Source: Gemmatimonadota bacterium
GTDB taxonomy: Bacteria; Gemmatimonadota; Gemmatimonadetes; JACCXV01; JAHWKZ01
Direction of reading: 5' to 3'
Assembly (NCBI GenBank): GCA_030641505.1
Contig: DAOWHI010000197.1
Span: forward strand, 1 to 5,360
Length of the DNA stretch: 5,360 nucleotides
This document shows positions 1-5,360 of the stretch, piece after piece. Under the pieces are notes generated by a model, which did no database searches, had not been told where the DNA came from, and worked only from the letters and a program-made list of their open reading frames with translations. Position 1 is the stretch's first letter, and every line of letters starts with the position of its first letter. Made by a program: the position numbers and the translations under genes.

Positions 1-1710
1 GAACAGTTCGTCGAGACGTTGACCTCCATCCTCGGGGTCGGCGCTCGCGAGGTGCACCGGCGTTTGGAGGCGGGCGGTTGGTACGTACGGCTGACGCGTG
101 GGATCTCGCCCGAGATCGTGCGCCAGCTCGAAGCCGCCAGCCTCGATGGCGTGGGTGTGGAATCGTACCGAGTGCGTCGGTATGCCTACGATGGACTAGC
201 GGCCGACTTGCTCGGTAAGGTCAACAACGACAACGAAGGCCTCGACGGCATAGAGCTGTACTACGACGAGGTCCTCCGCGGTATCCCTGGCTACGCCATC
301 CACCAGCGGGACGCGCTAGGACACGAGTACTCGAACTTCACGTTTCCGGTCGACGCTCCGGTCCACGGTCGAGATGTGTATCTGACGATTGATCTAGGGG
401 TTCAAGAGATCGTCGAAGGTGCGCTCGAAACGGCTATGAACAAGACGAACGCAAAAGCTGGGAGCGTGGTGGTTGTCGATCCGCGGACGGGCGAGGTGTT
501 GGCGATGGCCACTCGCGGTGGACCCAGGAAAAACGATCAGCGGGGGAGAAACGTAGCCGTGGTCGATCAGTTCGAGCCCGGGTCGACATTTAAGATCGTG
601 CCGCTTACCGGGTTGTACGAGGAGTCGCTGGCGGCACCCAACGATTCGTTGTTCTGTGAGCGGGGCACGTGGCGACGCAACGGGCGCACGATACGCGATG
701 TCCACCCGTACGGCTATCTCACCGTCGAACAGGTGATCGAGGCGTCCTCGAACATCTGCTCGGTCAAGCTCGCTGATCGTCTCGGTGAGGACAGGCTCTA
801 CGAGTACGCGCGCAAGTTCGGGTTCGGCCTGCCTGCCGGCCTCGATTTTCCGGGCGAGCCAAGCGGCCTACTCAAACGCCCCGATCAGTGGTCGCCGCTG
901 ACGTCCGGATCGATAACCATGGGGTATGAAGTAATGGTAACCTCAGTCCAGATGGCGATGGCCTACAGCGCGGTGGCCAACGGAGGCGAGCTCCTGCGGC
1001 CCTACCTCGTGCGGCGAATCATAGATGCTGACGGCGATGTCGAGTTCGAGGGTGGTCCGCAGCACGTTCGTCGCGTTATGGAGCCGGAGACGGCGCGCCT
1101 CGTGACCCAGGCACTGGTTCGCGTGGTCGAGTTTGGTACTGCAAAGAGGGCGCAGATCGACATGCTGCCAGTGGCGGGAAAGACTGGCACCGCTCGCAAG
1201 GTCGGTGAGCGTGGCTACGACAGCAGTCGTCATACCGCATCGTTTGCCGGCTTCTTTCCGGCTGACGATGCGCGGTATGCGGTTTTCGTCCGCATTGACG
1301 AGCCGGTCGGCAAATTCTACGGGGGACTAGTAGCGGCACCTGTGTTTCACGAGATAGTGGAGAACACACTATTGACCCGAGCGGTGGATCGGTCACCCGC
1401 GTTGGTCGAGCGGTTCCGTTCCCCCCAGCAGGTCGTGCAACGCGTTTCCGATGGATTTGGCGCGCTGCCGGTGGCAGAGCCGGATACCCTTGCGCCGCCT
1501 GAGTCGATCGAATGGCCGGAAGGCGTCGATCCACGCACGCACGTCAAGGTGCCGGATTTCACCGGTATGGGCTTGCGCGAGGCGGTGCGCCGTGCATCGC
1601 GTTTAGGGATTCAACTGACATTTGGTGGGACCGGGACGATTGTCGGCCAAGAGCCCGAGCCGGGGGAGGTGTTAACCCGCGGCGGCGTCGTACGGGTTCG
1701 GGACAGATAG
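1..1710 (+). CDS. ftsI: FtsI-type class B penicillin-binding protein (peptidoglycan D,D-transpeptidase) with C-terminal PASTA domain, 5'-partial
   Basis: Septal peptidoglycan transpeptidase that cross-links stem peptides on the outer face of the cytoplasmic membrane. The frame is open from base 1, giving 569 visible residues (numbered from the window edge). The TTG at 19 is an internal Leu codon, not a start. The N-terminal membrane anchor and first part of the pedestal domain, probably around 100 residues, lie upstream. Visible parts: the end of the dimerisation domain (about 1-120, with the GLDGIE...YDEVLRG..G pattern of class B PBPs), then the transpeptidase domain. It has all three catalytic motifs: STFK at 195-198 (nucleophile Ser195), SSN at 249-251 and KTG at 394-396. 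A Pro/Glu-rich linker (about 485-514) leads to one PASTA domain (about 515-569). Its stop overlaps the murE start by one base. The position before murE supports FtsI; a SpoVD-like or other PASTA-bearing class B PBP is the alternative. Family assignment is very secure, the exact symbol less so. Confidence 0.93.
   Translation, partial: EQFVETLTSILGVGAREVHRRLEAGGWYVRLTRGISPEIVRQLEAASLDGVGVESYRVRRYAYDGLAADLLGKVNNDNEGLDGIELYYDEVLRGIPGYAIHQRDALGHEYSNFTFPVDAPVHGRDVYLTIDLGVQEIVEGALETAMNKTNAKAGSVVVVDPRTGEVLAMATRGGPRKNDQRGRNVAVVDQFEPGSTFKIVPLTGLYEESLAAPNDSLFCERGTWRRNGRTIRDVHPYGYLTVEQVIEASSNICSVKLADRLGEDRLYEYARKFGFGLPAGLDFPGEPSGLLKRPDQWSPLTSGSITMGYEVMVTSVQMAMAYSAVANGGELLRPYLVRRIIDADGDVEFEGGPQHVRRVMEPETARLVTQALVRVVEFGTAKRAQIDMLPVAGKTGTARKVGERGYDSSRHTASFAGFFPADDARYAVFVRIDEPVGKFYGGLVAAPVFHEIVENTLLTRAVDRSPALVERFRSPQQVVQRVSDGFGALPVAEPDTLAPPESIEWPEGVDPRTHVKVPDFTGMGLREAVRRASRLGIQLTFGGTGTIVGQEPEPGEVLTRGGVVRVRDR
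1543..1710 (+). other. PASTA domain coding segment at the C-terminus of the penicillin-binding protein
   Basis: The last 55 or so residues read as one PASTA unit. It opens with VKVPDFTGMGLREAVRRAS, the usual Val-Pro-(Asp/Asn)-hydrophobic-x-Gly-hydrophobic start followed by a helix. A central GxGxIVGQEPEPGE stretch matches the family's G-x-V-x-x-Q-x-P-x-x-G core, and a short beta strand (VVRVRDR) ends the protein. PASTA domains bind muropeptides or beta-lactams in some proteins and are structural in others; which applies here cannot be read from sequence. Only one copy is present, unlike the two on Gram-positive PBP2x or SpoVD. Confidence 0.85.
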
Positions 1711-1712
1711 TG
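1699..1712 (+). promoter_or_regulatory. Weak ribosome-binding site and TAGTG start/stop overlap deciding the murE start
   Basis: The PBP stop TAG (1708-1710) shares its last base with a GTG (1710-1712) in the murE frame. A short purine run, CGGGA at 1699-1703, lies six bases before the GTG and can act as a weak Shine-Dalgarno. Translation from this GTG gives a normal MurE N-terminus, with the DSR motif at residues 33-35. The in-frame ATG at 1512 would add 66 residues, all overlapping the PBP and unlike MurE, so it is rejected. The arrangement suggests termination-reinitiation coupling (inference). Confidence 0.7.
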
Positions 1713-3179
1713 ACCATCGAGGCGTCGCGACTGTCCGCCTTGGCCAAGCGAGTCGACGGGCGGGTCGTTGGCGGTACGGATTCCTGTGTCACCGGGGTGT
1801 CACACGATAGCCGCCGCGTGCGACCGGGTGATCTGTTCGCCGCCATCGCCGGTTTTGAAACCGATGGCCATCGCTTTATCCACTCGGCCGCCGAGGCGGG
1901 TGCCACCGCGGCGTTGGTAGAGCGGGAGGGTCCGTGGCCGGTACCGGTGATCGTTGTCGACGACGTACGCCGTGCGATTGGACCCGTGGCCCACGCGATC
2001 GCCGGTGATCCAACGACCCGGATGCGGGTGATTGGGATCACGGGAACCAACGGCAAGACGACGACAACATTCATGACGGCGGCGGTGTTGGGTGATGATG
2101 ATGCGGCCACGCTGGGAACGCTTGGTGTCCGGCGACGGGGTCGGGTTATCAAGACCGGGTTGACGACACCTGAGGCCCCTGAGCTGGCGCGACTTTTTGC
2201 TGACTTGAAGCAGGAGGGAGTGACATCGGTCGTCATGGAGGTTTCGAGCCACGCGATCGCGCTCGGGCGAATCGGCGGGATTCATTTCGCAGCCGGGGCG
2301 TTCACGAACTTGAGTCCTGATCATCTTGACTTTCACCCAACGATGGAAGAGTACGGTGAAGCGAAGCTCGACTTCTTTCGTCTGCTCCGTGAGCAGCATG
2401 GATTCGGGGCCGTGAATGCGGACGACGCATGGGGTGGGCGATTCCGGGTTGCGGGACCAGCGGGGACATGGCGCTTTAGCGCGCGCGATTCCGCTGCTGA
2501 GGTGTACGCGGAGCGAGTCGACGTCGAACGCGACGGTACGACGATGGACGTACGTACTCCGCGCGGGCGATTTACAACCCGGCTGTCGATGGCTGGTCGC
2601 TTCAACGCTGCCAACGCGCTGGCGGCGGCGGCGCTAGGCGTTGGACTCGGAGCCGAGCCGGAGGCAGCGGGTCGCGCTCTGGCTGCGGTCGACCATGTGC
2701 CTGGTCGTTACGAGGTCTACCGCGGGACGGACATCACCGTAATCGTGGACTACGCCCATACCCCGCAGGCGATGGAACGCATTCTGCTGGCCGTGCGCGA
2801 TACCGGAGCCCGGCGGATCTTGTGCGTATTCGGCTGCGGCGGCGAGCGCGATCGCACCAAGCGACCGAAGATGGCCGGGGTGGCCGGAACGTTGGCGGAC
2901 ATTGCGATTCTGACGACTGATAACCCGCGGCGCGAACCAATCGATCAGATCGTGTCTGACACCGTGGCCGGATTCGATGATACCGCTGCCCGTTGGGAGC
3001 GGATCGATGATCGCGCGGCAGCGATTGAGTACGCGGTCGGCGAGGCCGAGTCAGGCGACGTGGTGTGTGTGCTCGGCAAGGGCGATGAGGAACACATCTT
3101 GATCGGCACCCAGCGAATCCCGTTTCGCGATCGGGACGTCGTTCAGCGAGCCTTGGCAGCCCGGGACGGGTCGGCATGA
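1710..3179 (+). CDS. murE: UDP-N-acetylmuramoyl-L-alanyl-D-glutamate--2,6-diaminopimelate ligase (MurE)
   Basis: Cytoplasmic ATP-dependent ligase adding the third stem-peptide residue to UDP-MurNAc-L-Ala-D-Glu. From the GTG at 1710 the protein is 489 residues, close to the roughly 495 of E. coli MurE. Visible motifs in order: DSR at 33-35 in the N-terminal UDP-binding domain; the Mur-ligase P-loop GTNGKTT at 112-118; TTPEAPE at 152-158 and SSHA at 179-182, which contact the UDP-MurNAc substrate; Lys219 in the EAKLDFF segment, matching the carbamylated lysine of the family; DYAHTP at 347-352; a CGGERDRTKRP stretch; DNPR at 404-407; and GKGDE at 456-460. DNPR is the established signature of meso-diaminopimelate specificity, against the DDPN/DNPA types of L-lysine enzymes. 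The GKGDE motif carries Asp459 where GKGHE is usual. The start overlaps the PBP stop by one base and the end overlaps murF by four. Confidence 0.96.
   Translation: MTIEASRLSALAKRVDGRVVGGTDSCVTGVSHDSRRVRPGDLFAAIAGFETDGHRFIHSAAEAGATAALVEREGPWPVPVIVVDDVRRAIGPVAHAIAGDPTTRMRVIGITGTNGKTTTTFMTAAVLGDDDAATLGTLGVRRRGRVIKTGLTTPEAPELARLFADLKQEGVTSVVMEVSSHAIALGRIGGIHFAAGAFTNLSPDHLDFHPTMEEYGEAKLDFFRLLREQHGFGAVNADDAWGGRFRVAGPAGTWRFSARDSAAEVYAERVDVERDGTTMDVRTPRGRFTTRLSMAGRFNAANALAAAALGVGLGAEPEAAGRALAAVDHVPGRYEVYRGTDITVIVDYAHTPQAMERILLAVRDTGARRILCVFGCGGERDRTKRPKMAGVAGTLADIAILTTDNPRREPIDQIVSDTVAGFDDTAARWERIDDRAAAIEYAVGEAESGDVVCVLGKGDEEHILIGTQRIPFRDRDVVQRALAARDGSA
3163..3179 (+). promoter_or_regulatory. Ribosome-binding site and ATGA overlap at the murE-murF junction
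   Basis: The murF ATG (3176-3178) and murE TGA (3177-3179) form an ATGA overlap, the commonest sign of translational coupling. A purine-rich run GGGACGGG at 3163-3170, inside the last murE codons, ends five bases before the ATG and is a plausible but imperfect Shine-Dalgarno. Confidence 0.65.
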
Positions 3180-4564
3180 GCGCGAAGCTGACCGCCGATC
3201 AGGTGACGGCCGCGCTTGGCGTGGAACCTTGTGGACGATTCCCTCAGCTCTTTAGTGGTGTGACGATCGACACTCGGCGAGCGGCGGCGGGAGAGCTGTT
3301 CGTGGCGATCCGCGGCGACCGATACGATGGCAACGATTTCTCGGATGTGGCGGTGGCCGCTGGTGTGTCCGGAGTGGTCGGCGAGAATCGGGACTTCGCG
3401 GAGCGTGAGCAAATCGCGTTTTGGGCGGTGCCTGACGGACGGGCCGCGCTCCAGGCGTTGGCGGGCTATTATCGGAAAAGCCTCTCCACGCAGGTGATTG
3501 CGATCACCGGCTCGAACGGAAAGACGACCACCAAAGAGTTGATCGCAGCGGTGCTGGGGCAGCGGTTCTCGACCTCCCGTACCAGCGGCAACTTGAACAA
3601 CCAGATCGGTGTCCCGCTTACGCTGCTCGACATCGAGCCCGACAGCGACTGGGCGGTGGTCGAGCTGGGAACTAGCGAGCCTGGGGAGATCGCCATTCTG
3701 TCGCGCATCGCTCAGCCGTCGATCGCAGTCATCACCGGCGTGGCGGCGAGCCATTTGGAGGGGCTGGGCTCGGTCCAGGCGGTGATCGATGAGAAGCTGG
3801 CCCTTGGACGAGCTCTGGCACCGGACAAGGTCCTGTTTTACAACGGTGACGACCCGCGGTTGGCGGCCGCGGTCTCAGGGTTGGCGTGTCGCTTGATTTC
3901 CTACGGCATCGAGTCGTCGAACGACGTTCGGCCCACACGGTGGAAGCTGGACGGCGAAGGACGCGGAATGTTCGAGGTCGATGGCCGGACCTACCGGTTG
4001 CGGCTGGTTGGCCGGCACAACGTGGTGAATGCGCTGGCCGCGGTGGCCGTGGGCCGCGAGGTCGATATCTCACCCGGGGCGATCGCTGTGGGGATCGCCG
4101 AGCCCGATACACTGCCGCTTCGCATGCAGTTGGAGCGGTGGGGAGACGTAGTCGCGCTGGTTGATTGTTACAACGCCAACCCCGAGAGTGTGGCGTCGGC
4201 AGTAGCCACCCTGGTCGCTCTCGATGACGCGAGTCGACGGATCGCCGTGCTCGGAGAGATGCTGGAGTTAGGCGACCAAAGCGAAGCGTTGCACGAGCAG
4301 GTGGGGAGCGAACTGGCTCCAGCCGGTGTCGACGTCGTTGCAACCGTTGGCGTTGGTGCGGCACCGATCGCCAGCGGCGCGGAGGATGCCGGCGTGGCTG
4401 CATTCCGATTCAATGACCAGCCTGGCGCGATCCGTTGGCTGATCGACAATCTCCGGCCCGGTGACGCAGTTCTCTTCAAGGCCAGTCGCGGCGCGGCACT
4501 AGAGCACGTCGTAGAACCGGTTCGCGAGGCGTGTCTCGGTTGCTCGGTCGAGATCAATCGGTGA
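3176..4564 (+). CDS. murF: UDP-N-acetylmuramoyl-tripeptide--D-alanyl-D-alanine ligase (MurF)
   Basis: Cytoplasmic ATP-dependent ligase that joins D-Ala-D-Ala to UDP-MurNAc-tripeptide, the last cytoplasmic step before the lipid-linked stage. The 462-residue product is close to E. coli MurF (452). Visible motifs: DTR at 32-34 in the N-terminal domain; P-loop GSNGKTT at 112-118, followed by KEL as is usual in MurF; NLNNQIGVPLTLL just after it; ELGTSEPGEI, then the SHLEGLGS stretch with His193; Lys207 in DEKLAL, at the expected place of the carbamylated lysine; DCYNANP at 330-336, the MurF form of the central-domain motif; AVLGEMLELG; and KASRGAALE near the C-terminus. YNANP and KASR separate it from MurE, MurC and MurD. 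In the SHLEGLGS region it reads TGVAAS where E. coli-type enzymes have about TNVAPA, probably lineage variation. The start is the ATG in the ATGA overlap with murE; mraY follows 11 bases after the stop. Confidence 0.96.
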   Translation: MSAKLTADQVTAALGVEPCGRFPQLFSGVTIDTRRAAAGELFVAIRGDRYDGNDFSDVAVAAGVSGVVGENRDFAEREQIAFWAVPDGRAALQALAGYYRKSLSTQVIAITGSNGKTTTKELIAAVLGQRFSTSRTSGNLNNQIGVPLTLLDIEPDSDWAVVELGTSEPGEIAILSRIAQPSIAVITGVAASHLEGLGSVQAVIDEKLALGRALAPDKVLFYNGDDPRLAAAVSGLACRLISYGIESSNDVRPTRWKLDGEGRGMFEVDGRTYRLRLVGRHNVVNALAAVAVGREVDISPGAIAVGIAEPDTLPLRMQLERWGDVVALVDCYNANPESVASAVATLVALDDASRRIAVLGEMLELGDQSEALHEQVGSELAPAGVDVVATVGVGAAPIASGAEDAGVAAFRFNDQPGAIRWLIDNLRPGDAVLFKASRGAALEHVVEPVREACLGCSVEINR

Positions 4565-4578
4565 GGCGGCGGTAGATG
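4563..4578 (+). promoter_or_regulatory. Ribosome-binding site and in-frame stop fixing the mraY start
   Basis: GAGG at 4563-4566, overlapping the murF stop, lies nine bases before the ATG at 4576; a GGCGG repeat fills the space between. The codon immediately before the ATG, TAG at 4573-4575, is in the mraY frame, so no upstream start in this frame is possible. This makes 4576 the most 5' start available. Confidence 0.8.
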
Positions 4579-5360
4579 CTCTACGACCTGCTCGTCCCGC
4601 TGGCTGATCAGCACACGTTCTTCAATGTCTTTCGATACATCACTTTTCGGTCCGCCTACGCGACCGTTACTGCGCTCGCACTGGCGTTCATACTGGGTCC
4701 GTGGCTGATCCGGCGCCTGCACATGCTTGGAGCAGGGCAGCCGATTCGTCGAGAAGGTCCCGCAGCGCACCAGCTGAAGGCCGGCACCCCAACCATGGGG
4801 GGCGTGCTGATCATCCTCGCGGTCGTCGTCCCGACCCTTCTTTGGGCCGATTTGAGTCAGCCGTTCATCCAGATGATCCTCGTGGCCACGCTCTGGATGG
4901 GCGGGCTGGGTTTTCTCGACGACTACCTGAAGGTCGTGAAGCAGAAGTCGGAGGGGCTGATCGCGATCCAGAAAGTCGTTGGACAGGTCCTGCTGGGCGT
5001 TGTTCTGGGCGTATGGTTGTATATGCAACCCGTCCACGGCGAGTACACCACGCTGACGTCGGTGCCGTTCTTCAAGGAACGTTTTGTCGATTTCGGTTGG
5101 TTGTACATCCCGTTCATCATTCTGGTGGTGATTGCCGCCACCAATGCTGTCAACCTGACCGACGGTCTCGACGGATTGGCGATCGGGCTGGGAGCGATCG
5201 CGGCGACCGCATTCGCCGTCTTTGCTTACGTGATCGGGCGCGCCGACTGGTCGGGCTACCTTCAAATCCCGTACTTCCCCGGTGCCGGTGAACTGACTGT
5301 TTACTGCGCGGCGTTGCTCGGCGCCGCTCTGGGGTTTCTCTGGTACAACGCCCACCCGGC
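4576..5360 (+). CDS. mraY: Phospho-N-acetylmuramoyl-pentapeptide transferase (MraY), 3'-partial
   Basis: Polytopic inner-membrane enzyme that transfers phospho-MurNAc-pentapeptide from UDP to undecaprenyl phosphate, making lipid I. The frame stays open to the window edge: 261 complete codons of an expected 360 or so. Signature motifs are all present so far: HQLKAGTPTMGG at 65-76; GFLDDYLK with Asp115 and Asp116, the same numbers as the catalytic aspartates of E. coli MraY; TNAVNLTDGLDGLA at 189-202; and GFLWYNAHPA at the right edge. The third catalytic Asp, in the FMGD motif, should fall only a few codons past the edge. Hydrophobic stretches near residues 24-46, 74-91, 97-114, 130-149, 173-192, 199-220 and 240-256 match the family's multi-helix topology. 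The N-terminal MLYDLL is typical. The start is fixed by the in-frame TAG just before the ATG. The gap of 11 bases after murF keeps it in the same operon. Confidence 0.97.
   Translation, partial: MLYDLLVPLADQHTFFNVFRYITFRSAYATVTALALAFILGPWLIRRLHMLGAGQPIRREGPAAHQLKAGTPTMGGVLIILAVVVPTLLWADLSQPFIQMILVATLWMGGLGFLDDYLKVVKQKSEGLIAIQKVVGQVLLGVVLGVWLYMQPVHGEYTTLTSVPFFKERFVDFGWLYIPFIILVVIAATNAVNLTDGLDGLAIGLGAIAATAFAVFAYVIGRADWSGYLQIPYFPGAGELTVYCAALLGAALGFLWYNAHP

Noticed and set aside
19..21. TTG as the start of the penicillin-binding protein
   Set aside because: The frame is open through base 1, and the protein would then lack its membrane anchor and most of the pedestal domain. The gene is better read as truncated by the window edge.
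1512..1709. An N-terminal extension of MurE from the ATG at 1512
   Set aside because: The extra 66 residues are read out of frame over the PASTA domain of the PBP and look nothing like MurE. The GTG at 1710 gives the expected length and N-terminus.
1559..2399. Overlapping minus-strand open frames of 225 and 199 codons opposite the PBP end and murE
   Set aside because: Both are shadows of well-supported plus-strand genes, with no recognisable motifs and no separate ribosome-binding evidence.
2037..3535. Similar DNA around the P-loops of murE and murF, considered as a direct repeat
   Set aside because: The similarity is limited to the shared Gly-x-Asn-Gly-Lys-Thr-Thr motif of paralogous Mur ligases and is explained by common ancestry, not by a recent duplication or repeat element.
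4701..5291. A 196-codon plus-strand open frame inside mraY
   Set aside because: It is in a different frame from mraY, which has full signature motifs across the same bases. The translation is low-complexity Arg/Gly/Ser-rich with no recognisable domain.
4168..5355. A 395-codon open frame on the minus strand opposite the end of murF and most of mraY
   Set aside because: It lies antisense to two genes with unmistakable family motifs. Its translation is rich in Arg, Gln, Asp and His with no domain I recognise, and long antisense frames are common in GC-rich coding DNA.

Overview
This window is an internal piece of a bacterial division and cell-wall (dcw) cluster. All four genes are on the plus strand and packed end to end: a class B penicillin-binding protein of the FtsI type (5' end cut off), murE, murF, and mraY (3' end cut off). 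The order ftsI-murE-murF-mraY is the classical dcw order. Every gene is identified from family motifs readable in the translation.

Layout: positions 1-1710 encode the transpeptidase, with a single PASTA domain at its C-terminus. murE starts at a GTG that shares one base with the previous stop (TAGTG, 1708-1712) and runs to 3179. murF starts at an ATG overlapping the murE stop (ATGA, 3176-3179) and ends at 4564. After an 11-base gap mraY starts at 4576 and leaves the window. No non-coding stretch exceeds a dozen bases, and I see no promoter, terminator, RNA gene, mobile element, CRISPR array or extended repeat. Transcription presumably starts upstream of the window, and the overlaps suggest translational coupling.

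How the genes work together: MurE adds the third amino acid to UDP-MurNAc-L-Ala-D-Glu, and its DNPR motif predicts meso-diaminopimelate. MurF adds D-Ala-D-Ala to give the UDP-MurNAc-pentapeptide. MraY transfers phospho-MurNAc-pentapeptide to undecaprenyl phosphate to give lipid I. The FtsI-type protein cross-links the finished peptidoglycan at the septum.

Organism: a GC-rich bacterium (about 60-63 % GC from sampled lines) with DAP-type peptidoglycan. A single PASTA domain on an FtsI directly upstream of murE, and the Gly-Tyr-Glu form of the transpeptidase segment before the KTG motif, remind me of Gemmatimonadota or Deltaproteobacteria-like lineages. This is a weak impression from memory, not a placement. 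The window is core housekeeping DNA. I found no evidence of a new biological system, and the findings below are modest.
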